From Dictyocoela muelleri (lineage: Eukaryota; Microsporidia): a DNA stretch of 12,268 nt. A program made the translations under genes and the position numbers. Shown here in pieces: positions 1 to 6,938 of this stretch. The first letter of the stretch is position 1. The number at the start of each line of letters is the position of its first letter. The notes under the pieces were generated by a model, which had not been told where the DNA came from, did not search any database, and was given only the letters and a program-made list of their open reading frames with translations. The stretch lies in the NCBI GenBank assembly GCA_016256075.1, contig SDVU01000568.1, forward strand, positions 1 to 12,268, written 5' to 3'.

Positions 1-268
1 ACCGGTAACGTTAATCAACAGAAGATTTCACGCTTATTTCAATATAATTTCATTATCTCTCCTCGTTTCTTTACAGTTGCATAACCCGTTGGAGAACCAT
101 TTTGTTTTTATATTTTAAACGTTCTTTAATTTAATATTATTATGAATTTATAAATTTAATAAAAAAAATACCCCCACGATGTAATGATCAGAATATTCAT
201 GTTTGAAATTGAAAAAAAATATACTAAATTTTTAATTATTTTAAATCAATTTTATTTTTAAAATTTTT
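1..268. other. AT-rich non-coding stretch, no gene seen
   Basis: No convincing reading frame lies on either strand. The stretch is A+T rich with long T and A runs. Its only recognisable content is the dispersed 60-bp repeat at 99-158, listed separately. Bases 71-98 weakly resemble the right end of the foldback element that closes at 11952, but not well enough to call a copy. Confidence 0.6.
99..158 (+). repeat. Dispersed 60-bp AT-rich repeat, copy 1
   Basis: This block begins attttgtttttatattttaa and ends near aatttataaattta. It recurs almost unchanged and in the same orientation at 10974-11037 and 11967-12026. The three copies have different right-hand neighbours, so it is a dispersed piece of some element, not a local duplication. 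Its identity is unknown. Confidence 0.7.
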
Positions 269-313
269 AGTGGACACCCAAAGACCCGGGACATACATAG
301 TCCCGTGAGAATA
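269..313 (+). repeat. Dispersed 45-bp repeat starting agtggaca
   Basis: Starts agtggacacccaaagaccc and ends with tcccgtgagaata. It contains a small hairpin (cgggac at 287-292, gtcccg at 300-305). An inverted, more diverged relative lies at 11444-11487, sharing agtggaca, agaccc and agtcccgtga. The pair could be ends of the same unknown element family. Confidence 0.6.
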
Positions 314-476
314 TTTATTATTTAATTTAGATTAAAATGTAAAATTTATACAATTTTTAGAAAAAAAATTAAAAAGTTCTTAAAATTACATCCTTTGCAT
401 TTTTTAAAGAAACTTTGGCATATTCCAAGTTCCCCTAATTATAAGTTAAATAATTTTTATAAAAGTTAAATTAATT

Positions 477-686
477 AAATATTACATAGTGAGGATATTA
501 ATACGTTAAAACCTAGAGTATTGTCTTACACTTGTTTTTGGACCTTTAGTTCTTGTCTTCTTCTTATTACGTCGCTCTTAAGCTGACCTGCGATGAATAC
601 TCTATTTTAGTTGCATCAAAGATCTTCACTATAGAGGTAATTATAGGCCTTTCATGATTTTTTTATTTTAATACTAATTTTGCTAA
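477..686 (-). mobile_element. SINE-like copy A, 3' part (split by pogo-like element)
   Basis: Read on the minus strand, this is the downstream half of the tRNA-headed repeat family. From its tail at about 477 (attacat) it follows copy G (11062-11447) through the blocks equivalent to the ttggttctt motif, the gaagatc block and the taattacc block, stopping at ttttgctaa. Exactly there the pogo-like element begins. The other half of the same copy resumes at 2516 in the same orientation and the same order. Together the halves give about 427 bp, close to the 455-460 bp of copies E and F, so this was one insertion later interrupted. Substitutions are many, which suggests an old copy. Confidence 0.75.
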
Positions 687-696
687 TACAATGGAT

Positions 697-750
697 CCCC
701 TTAAATATGAACACTTTCGTTTCAATTTTTTTAGTGTTCACATTTAAGGG
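697..750. repeat. Left terminal repeat of pogo-like element
   Basis: ccccttaaatatgaacact (697-715) faces its inverted partner agtgttcacatttaaggg (733-750) across a short T-rich spacer, forming a hairpin at the left end of the element. Confidence 0.8.
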
Positions 751-868
751 TATGAACATTATATATATTATGTTTATAATATAAATATTTGCTAATCCTT
801 AAATTTAATAATTGATTTTTTATAGACGTTTTTGTAAATATAAATCTATATTATTCTTAATATAATCA

Positions 869-888
869 GCGCCTGACTGTATAGGCGC
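869..888. repeat. Small GC-rich hairpin
   Basis: gcgcct and aggcgc pair across an 8-nt loop. This stands out in AT-rich sequence inside the pogo-like element. It is not followed by a T run, and no function is evident. Confidence 0.45.
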
Positions 889-1120
889 GTTAAGTGCTAA
901 TTCCCAGATTCGCAATAGGCCAGGTTTTCAATTTGAACGATTTGCAATCCGCCAAAAATAAATATATTGAAAAATATTATAGATTGGTTCTACAACAGTT
1001 CGCCGCTTATTTTGATAATAAAAATATGCCTTTCTACAAATATGTACTTTTTCTTCTTATTTAAAATAATATCTTCATGAAAAGTTACTTATATATTATG
1101 CATTTAAATTTTTTTAAACA

Positions 1121-1175
1121 ATTATTAGGTATTTATAAATTTGGTATGCAACGTTAAATTAGTAAATACCTATTA
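1121..1175. repeat. Inverted repeat, about 20-bp arms
   Basis: attattaggtatttataaat (1121 onward) pairs with aaattagtaaatacctatta (1156-1175) around a 13-14 nt loop. It lies in the non-coding interior of the pogo-like element and may be the trace of a small foldback insertion. Confidence 0.55.
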
Positions 1176-1223
1176 AATGTAAAAAAAAAAATTAAATACA
1201 TGATATAGGAGTAATTTTTAATT

Positions 1224-1287
1224 AAAATCAAATCTTGGGGTTTTTTCTACCATTGGTGAAAAAAACCCAAGACTGAATTTTGATTTT
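1224..1287. repeat. Inverted repeat with G/C-tract core
   Basis: Left arm 1224-1247 (aaaatcaaatcttgggg then T6C) and right arm 1258-1287 (GA7 then cccaagact) are complementary apart from a short bulge, around a 10-nt loop. The stem is one of the strongest local hairpins in the window. No adjacent gene explains it. Confidence 0.65.
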
Positions 1288-1592
1288 TTATCTAATTATT
1301 TTAAAATATAAATTTATATTTTTGTTAAATAATCACAATTGTTTTTTTATTGAGTAAACCACCTTTTTAATGATGGAAAAGCCTAAGATCTATATATCTT
1401 ATGAGTAATAAAAAAGTCAAATCTCTGCCTAGAGGCGATTTTTATTTACAAAAGACGGTTAATCTGTTAGACAACGAATCCTTTTTATTATAATCGTACA
1501 CTTATATTTTATTAAGTTTTCGAAAACTTCCCTGAGAATAGTTTCCGGGTAATAACATAACAATTTAGATTTGGAAACTCTCCCTTAAAAAA

Positions 1593-1717
1593 TATTTCTA
1601 AATAATTTTTATTACAAAATATTTTTTTAGAATATTTAAGGTATTACCCCTCAATAATTCTTATTACAATCTATTTCTAAATATTTTTTATCACAAATTA
1701 TTTCTAAATAATTTGTA
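1593..1717. repeat. Imperfect direct repeats, tatttctaaata units
   Basis: The block tatttctaaataatttttat occurs at 1593, a variant with tcacaaa at 1672-1697, and a shorter one at 1698-1717. A diverged piece lies between the first two. It is simple AT-rich repetition inside the pogo-like element. Confidence 0.55.
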
Positions 1718-1736
1718 GTAGAAATAATTTAGGTTT

Positions 1737-2170
1737 ATATTACATGATGACAATATCCATAATTGCATACATAGAGTTGGTTCTAAGGGAAGTTGTAGAC
1801 TTTTGGTTCTTGTTTTCAGTTTATGTCACTTCTAATCTACCCAGAGGTCAATCTGTATACACGATTTTCGTTTTATCTATGAAACGGTAGAATACGGGTA
1901 ATTATAGGCTTTTTCATGATTTTTATAGTTATAATTATTTTTTTCAGAAATGCTTAGCTGACCTATATCCACACATTGAAAGGCTTTTGCTTTATATTCA
2001 TGATAGATATAGCCTTATTCAGCCATACCCACAGGAACAGCTGTATATTAATACTATATTTATTGACCGCTACATGTTAATCTCTATTTTTTTTAAAGTA
2101 ACGTATGGGTATTCGAACTTCTATTCTTATATTTTCCTCTAATGGTGTTAACAATTGAGCTATCTGGCCT
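1737..2170 (-). mobile_element. SINE-like copy B, near full length
   Basis: On the minus strand this copy runs from a tRNA-like head at 2170 (GGCCAGATAGCTCAATTG) to a tattaca tail near 1737. A-box-like TAGCTCAATTG is at 2162-2152 and B-box-like AGTTCGAATAC at 2119-2109, both one or two bases off the pol III consensus. Body blocks shared with copies E-G include the ggtcaataa/actata stretch, the attctatcat-region equivalent, gaaaaagcctataattaccc and the cttctgggtag equivalent (read here as tctacccagag). It lies inside the pogo-like element, so it inserted later than that element. No convincing target-site duplication is seen; atttag occurs near both ends but is displaced. Confidence 0.75.
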
Positions 2171-2200
2171 ATATATTTAGAAATATTTTTTGTCCGATTT

Positions 2201-2220
2201 CACGGAACCAAATTTCCGTG
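2201..2220. repeat. Perfect 7-bp-arm hairpin
   Basis: cacggaa and ttccgtg form perfect arms around a 6-nt loop, just outside SINE copy B and within the pogo-like element. The open frame through this region has no recognisable product and is treated as chance. Confidence 0.5.
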
Positions 2221-2405
2221 TAGCATTTCTATTCAAAGGTGGGGTAGCTAAACCGATAGAGAACCTGTACTTTTTATTATTCCACACTTTTTTTATTTAT
2301 TGTATTTATTATTTTTTAAATTTTTCTTTGTTCATATTTAAAGATCAATTTTTTGTAAATAAAAAAATATAATGATTTTTATTAACAAAAATATTTTTTA
2401 TTTTC

Positions 2406-2513
2406 TGTTCACGTTCAAGGGTAGGGGTCATTTTCATTAATGATTTTATTATAAAATTTTAAAAAAGAGGAGTGTTCAAATTTAAGAGTGTTCATATTTA
2501 AGGGGATTACCTG
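2406..2513. repeat. Right terminal repeat of pogo-like element
   Basis: Contains two direct copies of the terminal motif (agtgttcaaatttaag, then agtgttcatatttaagggg) and a diverged outlying copy at 2406-2422. The outermost 15-20 bp mirror the left end at 689-715, and TA follows at 2514-2515. Confidence 0.75.
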
Positions 2514-2515
2514 TA

Positions 2516-2732
2516 TGCAAAATTCATAGGAGAGTGCCTTACTTGGTATTTCATATTAGACCAAGTTTTTATCACCGGGCCACAAAAGACAAAATTTAAA
2601 CTACTATAGTTTTATAGTTATTGACCGTTTAATGACAATCCCAATTATTTATTAAAGAGTGACTTTAAAATAATTCGACCCTCGATACTTAAATGTTACA
2701 TTTAAGAGTGTTATCCACTGAGCTATTTGGCA
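2516..2732 (-). mobile_element. SINE-like copy A, 5' part with tRNA-like head
   Basis: This is the other half of the copy whose 3' part lies at 477-686. On the minus strand it starts GCCAAATAGCTCAGTGG near 2732. The A box TAGCTCAGTGG (2725-2715) matches the pol III consensus exactly. The B-box equivalent (GGTCGAATTA at 2680-2671) is degraded. Between them cttaaat and atttaag can pair as an anticodon-like arm around gtaac. The body continues with gtcactctttaataaata and later ggtctaatatgaaa, as in copy F, and ends at the TA that borders the pogo-like element. Confidence 0.78.
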
Positions 2733-2824
2733 TGATAAACATAAAAAAAATTCTAATTTTTATTTTTTGTAAATATAAAATTCAAAATATGAAAAAGTAA
2801 TAAGGATGCGGCTATAATTTAATA

Positions 2825-3384
2825 CAGGGGTGGGCAAGCTTTTTTGAGTTGCGGGCTATATTTAAAAAAATAAAGTATATGGTGGGCCGCAGATAAAAAA
2901 ATTCCTGGACTAGGTTTCCATTGGGGGGCACAGGGAAACATTCATATATTTGAGCTTACAAAAACTGAAAGAATATTTAAGCTTTCCTATACTTATTACT
3001 ATGGTAAAAATTTATATTTAAAAATAATATCATAAAAACACATATTAGGACAAAGTACTAATATGGTAATTTTGGGAGATTAGTTTAAATAAAAATATCC
3101 CTACCATAGTAGTAAGTTATGTGGAGTTTAATATTCTTTCGTGTTTTCATAAGCCCGAATATATGAATGTTTCCTCGTCACTCTAATAAAAACTTAATAT
3201 CCAACTTTTTTTATCATCATATAAGAAAGATTTTGATAATCAATCTCAATAAACTTAAAAATATCTTATTTATAATAAAAGTTGAAAAATATACCAAATA
3301 TAGGTAATTTTATATTTGCACGCGGGCCGATCAAAATATCTGGCGGCCACATTTGGCCCGCGGGCCGCTGTTTGCTCACCCATG
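2825..3384. mobile_element. Non-autonomous hAT element (MITE-like) with perfect 8-bp TSD
   Basis: The left end CAGGGGTGGGCAAGC and the right end (read inward on the minus strand: CATGGGTGAGCAAAC) are imperfect terminal inverted repeats of the type well known from hAT elements. Both are followed by the GC-rich cggcccgcgggcc-like stretch such ends often carry. The 8 bases outside each end are identical (atttaata at 2817-2824 and 3385-3392), the duplication length of hAT. The 560-bp element holds no transposase. Its middle is taken up by a 241-bp foldback (2934-3174), so it may be a composite. Confidence 0.88.
2934..3174. repeat. Foldback inside the hAT element, about 80-bp arms
   Basis: Arm 1 (2934-3013, starting ggaaacattcatatatttg) is complementary along its length to arm 2 (3093-3174, ending atatgaatgtttcc) with scattered mismatches and small gaps. 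The loop of about 79 bp is AT-rich. It could be an intrinsic part of the hAT element or a separate foldback inserted in it. No clear target duplication marks its borders. Confidence 0.75.
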
Positions 3385-3555
3385 ATTTAATACATCAAAA
3401 AACATCTTGAATTTTTATTAAAAATTAAAATCACAACAATTTTAAAAATCATACATTTAGGTACCAAATCAAAATCATCATTTTAAATTTTTTTGTTAGA
3501 AATTATAAAATCTGAACCTTATTTACTTAAAAAAATAATTATTTAAATTATCTAT

Positions 3556-3660
3556 ATATATATTACATGCTGACAACATCTATACCTGCCAATCCGAAGA
3601 GTTGTCTATAATCTTGGTCTTTATAGCTTTGGTTATTGGAGTTCTAATAATAGGTCAATA
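3556..3660 (-). mobile_element. SINE-like copy C, 3' fragment only
   Basis: TA-rich tail followed by tattacatgctgacaacatc and a block with gttgtct and ttggtct. This matches the 3' end of copy G (11062 onward) in order and orientation. Similarity stops near aataataggtcaa at about 3660. Only the last 100 bp or so of the family unit is present, so it is a remnant or a 5'-truncated insertion, as expected for a reverse-transcribed element. Confidence 0.7.
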
Positions 3661-4139
3661 TAAATTATCATTATAAAATTTTTATTGTAATTTAATTGAT
3701 TAAACTTGTTGTTTTACATAAAAAAATAAGACAACATGTTGGGAAAAATGTTTTGTTCGTTATCTTTTATGATTAAAGAATAAATAAAATAAAACAAAAT
3801 TATTCATGATTTTATTTATAAGTTTTTTTAAAGCATTTGAAAATGATCAATTTACGAAATATGTCTTATAATTATAAATCTAAATTTAACAGTCGAGAGC
3901 CTTATAATGATGAATATAAATTTACTGTTTAATTAAACAATTTTTAGTCTTAAATGAACATACATTTATAAAATAAAATATAAACATATTAATCAAATTA
4001 AATAGATTAATCATTTTATAATCAAATTAAATATACCGTTAATTTTTTTTAATAAAATTTTAAATTAACAAATGATTAGAATTAAAAAATCATTTTTAAA
4101 TGAATTTCAAAAAAATTGACATAAAATTAAAAATATACA
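3661..4139. other. AT-rich intergenic region upstream of the Ran-binding gene
   Basis: There is no coding frame on either strand. It contains a short direct repeat (aatcaaattaaata near 3994 and 4020) and long A/T runs. It presumably includes the promoter of the gene beginning at 4148, but no TATA-like element is separable from the AT background. Confidence 0.5.
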
Positions 4140-4142
4140 CCC
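4140..4142 (+). promoter_or_regulatory. CCC start-context motif before the Ran-binding gene
   Basis: ccc stands 5 bases upstream of the ATG at 4148 in otherwise C-poor sequence. Microsporidian genes commonly have a CCC-like signal at about this distance. The in-frame ATG at 4100 has no such motif, so 4148 is the preferred start. Confidence 0.6.
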
Positions 4143-4147
4143 ATAGA

Positions 4148-4849
4148 ATGGCCAACAAGAAAGAAAATAACCCTGATAAAAATAATCCTGATAAAAATAA
4201 TCCTGTTAAAAACAATCCTGTTAAAAATAATCCTGTTAAAAATAATCCTGTTAAAAACAATCCTGTTAAAAACAATCCTGTTAAAAACAATCCTGTTAAA
4301 AACAATCCTGTTAAAAACAATCCTGTTAACAATAATATTGAGACAAAATCAATTTTTAATTCTAAATATTCATCAAAAATTACTGATGAAGACATCATGA
4401 ACCAATTTAAAAATTCAAAACCGGTTTTTGGAAATCAATCCGATAAAAATAAAAAAACTGTAGATCTTAATGAAAATGATGAACCTGAAAAAGATAAAAA
4501 TGCTACCAACGACGAGAATAAAAATGAAAATAAAATCAAACTATGCTTTGAAAAAGAAGCAAAAATATTTAAATTTAAAGATTCTTGGATAGCTTGTGGT
4601 ACAGGTACAGTATATATTACTGAAGATAAATCAAGAATATTTTTTATAAGACATGGAATTCCACTTAAATCATTTGATTTTTTAATGAATTTTGATATGA
4701 AACCTGAAAGAAAAAATAAAGATGTTATATTTAATGGTGTTAGTGTTGATGATAATTCCGAGCCTGTTTTGATGTCATTTGCTCTTAGGTTTAATGAAGA
4801 AAAAATTGCGATTATTTTTGAAGATATATTGAAATCAAATACAAAATAA
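4148..4849 (+). CDS. Ran-binding-domain protein with Asn-Pro pentapeptide repeats
   Basis: Residues 130-230 of this 233-aa protein read as a RanBP1-type Ran-binding domain. FEKEAKIFKF opens the fold, W147 with GTG at 151-153 matches the family's W-x-x-x-G-x-G segment, R168 follows in the next strand, and ALRF (212-215) leads into the C-terminal helix EEKIAIIFEDIL. The family binds Ran-GTP at the nuclear pore or in the cytosol, supporting nucleocytoplasmic transport. Residues 7-61 are 11 tandem NNPxK pentads. Residues 64-128 are charged and low in complexity, with one VFG at 93-95. A disordered N-terminus plus a C-terminal Ran-binding domain recalls Nup2/Nup50 or Yrb2, but RanBP1 itself is possible, so no symbol is given. 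An in-frame ATG at 4100 would add 16 residues; the CCC motif favours 4148. It is intronless and much shorter than fungal Nup2. The domain call is confident; the subfamily is not. Confidence 0.8.
   Translation: MANKKENNPDKNNPDKNNPVKNNPVKNNPVKNNPVKNNPVKNNPVKNNPVKNNPVKNNPVNNNIETKSIFNSKYSSKITDEDIMNQFKNSKPVFGNQSDKNKKTVDLNENDEPEKDKNATNDENKNENKIKLCFEKEAKIFKFKDSWIACGTGTVYITEDKSRIFFIRHGIPLKSFDFLMNFDMKPERKNKDVIFNGVSVDDNSEPVLMSFALRFNEEKIAIIFEDILKSNTK
4166..4330 (+). repeat. 15-bp coding tandem repeat (NNPVK pentads)
   Basis: Eleven in-frame 15-bp units of the form aataatcctgttaaa encode NNPDK twice, NNPVK eight times and NNPVN once. Units differ mainly at the third base of an Asn codon (aac or aat), and the most alike are adjacent, as expected from recent unit duplication. 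The opposite strand is also open but is only a mirror of the repeat. Confidence 0.9.
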
Positions 4850-4850
4850 A
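4845..4850 (+). terminator. AATAAA overlapping the stop codon
   Basis: AATAAA contains the TAA stop of the Ran-binding gene. In compact microsporidian transcripts a poly(A) signal at or inside the stop region is common, so this may direct very early cleavage. In AT-rich sequence a chance match is also possible. Confidence 0.4.
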
Positions 4851-4865
4851 AAAATTACGAGCATT

Positions 4866-4957
4866 TAACAAATTTTGCCTTACTTTAAATAATTTAGTTT
4901 TACCTTAACAAATTTAGCTTTACCTTAACAAATTTAGTGTACCTTAACAAATTTAAC
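4866..4957 (+). repeat. About 20-bp tandem repeat after the Ran-binding gene
   Basis: Four to five imperfect units of the form caaatttagctttaccttaa, the first ones degraded (acaaattttgccttacttta). It directly follows the coding region and is probably a minisatellite in the 3' flank. Confidence 0.75.
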
Positions 4958-5201
4958 AATTATTTATTATTTAAAAAATCTTGTCATATTGTTTATTATT
5001 GCGGTTTACTTTTTTTGTTATTTTTTAATCAATTTTATTTTAAATTATTTTTATTGATGATTGTTGAAGTTTGAGATAATTGTTGTGATGTGACTAGCTT
5101 TTTGAGGTATCCGAGGAAAGCATGCAATTTATTTTTTCTAAAATCTATATTTTTTTTAAAAATATAGGGGCTGGAATTTAAGAGTTATTAATTTTTGATG
5201 T
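4958..5201. other. AT-rich spacer, nothing recognised
   Basis: There is no gene or clear repeat between the tandem repeat and the head of SINE copy E. Only T-rich runs and a short inverted T/A block at about 5150-5167 are seen. Confidence 0.5.
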
Positions 5202-5660
5202 TTCAGATATTTCAGCTTAACAGTCTGAATGTAAAATTTAAGTATCGGGGTTCGAACCCCGCTGACGTCACTCTTTAATAAATAATGAGGGAATGACATC
5301 AAGCGGTCAAAAACTATAGAAATATGGTATTAATATACAGTTGTTCCAGTGTGGTATAGCTGATTAAGACTTAGTCTAATATGACAATGAAGCAGAAGGG
5401 ACTCTCCTAGGCGTGGGGATGAGTGCGGCGACGCATCTCGGTAAAAAGTAGTGATAAATAAAAATTCATGAAAAAGCCACTAATTACCTGTATCCCGATG
5501 AGTCATTGATAAAACGAAGATCGCGTATACATTTGGGCTTCTGGGTAGCTTAGGAAGTGACGTATTAACGGAAAACAAAGAAACAAGGGTTCTAAAACCA
5601 AGGTAGGAGACAGCACTTGGGCTTGGCAGTTATGGGTGTTATCAGCTGTAATATAAATAC
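5202..5660 (+). mobile_element. SINE-like copy E, near full length
   Basis: This is a tRNA-headed family copy on the plus strand. The A-box side of the head is degraded (cagatatttcagcttaac), but the B box GGTTCGAACCC (5249-5259) is a perfect pol III match inside a cgggg/ccccg T-arm-like stem. From 5261 the body is nearly identical to copy F, with a shared run of 29 bases at 5261-5289. Conserved body blocks include gtgtggtatagctgat, aatgaagcagaa, cgacgcatctcgg, actaattacctgt and gaagatcgcgtatac. The 3' end reads tatgggtgttatcagctgta, then a taatata tail near 5660. It lies between the two host genes, about 200 bp before the CFD1-like start. Confidence 0.8.
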
Positions 5661-5851
5661 AAAAATAAATGAAAAAAATATATTTGTCTTATTAACTTAT
5701 TAATATTAGATTTATTAATAAATAATTACACGATTATTAATAATATTCTTATTAATATATAAAAAATGAATAACCCTCTAATAAGTTTAATTAAGAAGAA
5801 TGATAAATTTTTTATATTGAAAAAAAATTTTAAAGATAATTATATTTTTGA

Positions 5852-5855
5852 CCCC
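5852..5855 (+). promoter_or_regulatory. CCCC start-context motif before the CFD1-like gene
   Basis: gacccctaATG: four C residues end 2 bases before the start codon, after about 190 bp of nearly pure A/T. This is the microsporidian CCC-type initiation context and fixes the start at 5858. Confidence 0.65.
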
Positions 5856-5857
5856 TA

Positions 5858-6583
5858 ATGAAAAAGATAGCAGTCATGAGTGGAAAAGGTGGTGTTGGGA
5901 AAACAACAGTTGCTGTTAGTCTATCTCATTTATGTTCAAAATATGGCAAAACATTATTCATAGATTTCGACTTATCAGGACCTTCAACAAAGATAGCATT
6001 TGGTGTTAATGGAAAAATCACAAAAAAGGAAAAGGGGTTGGCACCAATTGTAGTAACTGAAAATCTTCATGTTTTAAGCATGGCATTTATGCAGCGTGAT
6101 GGTGATTGTATTGCGTGGCGTGCACCAAAGAAACTTAATGTTTGTAAAATGTTTATAGATTCATTTGAATCAGACGACTCAGACTATAAATATGTGATTT
6201 TTGACATGCCTCCGGGAATAGGCTTTGAACATGAGTTTGTTGGAAATTCTGATGTTATTTTAGTTACTACATCTCAAAATGTCGCATTATCTGATTTAGA
6301 TAGAATGTATGATTTTTTAATGAACAGAAAAATGAATGTTTTGGGTGTGATTGAAAATATGAGCGGATTTAAATGTGAGAATTGTGGTCAGAATATGAAT
6401 ATTTTTTCAAAAAATGGAGGACGTCTTTTTTCTGAGGCAAAGGGCATACCATTTCTGGGATGTATAGAATTTGACATTTCTATTTCATATTCACTTGATA
6501 ATGGAGAAATTGGCGGAAATGAAAAAATATTGAATAAATTAGAAAAATTTTTTATTCAGATGTTGTTAAAAACAAGACATTGA
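5858..6583 (+). CDS. CFD1: Cfd1/Nbp35-family P-loop ATPase, cytosolic Fe-S cluster scaffold
   Basis: This 241-aa protein belongs to the Mrp/Nbp35 group of deviant Walker P-loop ATPases. In the CIA pathway Cfd1 and Nbp35 form the cytosolic scaffold on which 4Fe-4S clusters are built for nuclear and cytosolic proteins. Visible motifs are deviant Walker A GKGGVGKTT (9-17, lysines 10 and 15), the DFDLSGPS block (36-43), WRAPKK (87-92), FDMPPG (115-120, Walker B/switch II), and ENMSGF (166-171) followed by the CxxC pair C173/C176 that holds the bridging cluster. The four-cysteine N-terminal ferredoxin motif of Nbp35 is absent, which favours Cfd1. Mitochondrial Ind1 is less likely in a microsporidian. 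It is shorter than yeast Cfd1 (293 aa) because it starts directly at the first strand of the fold. It is intronless, and all key residues are present. It stands alone, with SINE copy E before it and a minisatellite after it. Confidence 0.88.
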   Translation: MKKIAVMSGKGGVGKTTVAVSLSHLCSKYGKTLFIDFDLSGPSTKIAFGVNGKITKKEKGLAPIVVTENLHVLSMAFMQRDGDCIAWRAPKKLNVCKMFIDSFESDDSDYKYVIFDMPPGIGFEHEFVGNSDVILVTTSQNVALSDLDRMYDFLMNRKMNVLGVIENMSGFKCENCGQNMNIFSKNGGRLFSEAKGIPFLGCIEFDISISYSLDNGEIGGNEKILNKLEKFFIQMLLKTRH

Positions 6584-6689
6584 TTTTTTTTAAAAAATAT
6601 ATGAGGCGCTAATATAAAGATTTTAATATCCAATATTTTAAATTATAGTTTTACTTTAGAAATATGTTAAATTATTATTTTACACTCTT

Positions 6690-6938
6690 TTGCATTATTA
6701 TATTCACCTCCTTGTATTATTATATCCCCCCTCCTAGCTTTATTAAGTTCCCCTCGTTGCATTAATATTTCTTAATTTTTTATATACTTCGAGGATTACT
6801 ATAGCCACCTCCTTACATTATTATTTTTCTTTCCTTGTATTTTTTTATTATTATATTTTACGTTTCCACTCTTAAATTACTTTTAAAGATCATTATCAAC
6901 ATGTTTACAACTTTTTTCATTATAATATCCCCCTCGTT
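6690..6938 (+). repeat. Degenerate 22-bp minisatellite flank
   Basis: Pieces such as tgcattattatattcacctcc (6691 onward), tgtattattatatcccccctcc, ttcccctcgttgcattaata and ctccttacattattatt are diverged relatives of the clean 22-bp unit that follows. Phase is lost in places. This looks like the eroded older edge of the array. Confidence 0.65.

Larger units (their letters stand above)
689..2513. mobile_element. pogo/Tigger-like (Tc1/mariner) DNA element, non-autonomous
   Basis: Both ends carry inverted copies of a 21-bp block containing ccccttaaatatgaacact, and both are flanked by TA (687-688 and 2514-2515), the target duplication of the Tc1/mariner superfamily. Each end also has internal repeats of the same motif: inverted at 697-715 and 733-750 on the left, direct at 2471-2507 plus a diverged copy at 2406-2422 on the right. 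This stacked gaacac/gtgttc arrangement is typical of pogo/Tigger termini. No transposase survives inside, so it is non-autonomous or decayed. It is inserted within SINE copy A and itself contains SINE copy B. The rest of its interior (751-1736, 2171-2405) is AT-rich with hairpins and short direct repeats. The superfamily call is strong; the pogo subgroup rests on end structure alone. Confidence 0.7.

Noticed and set aside
1514-1529. Perfect 16-bp palindrome aagttttcgaaaactt
   Set aside because: A short palindrome of A/T runs around tcga is expected now and then in DNA of this composition, and nothing nearby gives it a role.
2190-2372. 60-codon plus-strand open frame
   Set aside because: It has a Phe/Ile-rich composition from T-rich DNA, a non-ATG start, no family features, and it lies in the interior of the pogo-like element.
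4096-4398. Minus-strand open frame with repeated GLFLT units
   Set aside because: It is the exact mirror of the NNPVK coding repeat. The plus strand has the Ran-binding domain and the CCC context, so this frame is a shadow.
5202-5275. Genuine tRNA gene at the head of copy E (and likewise 10436-10508)
   Set aside because: The A and B boxes are tRNA-like, but the D arm, acceptor pairing and a clear anticodon loop are not convincing, and the similarity continues for hundreds of bases into a repeat body.
5766-5858. 30-codon frame ending at TAATG over the CFD1-like start
   Set aside because: Its composition is AT-driven, it has no recognisable product, and the CCCC context marks the downstream ATG. 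The overlap is probably chance.
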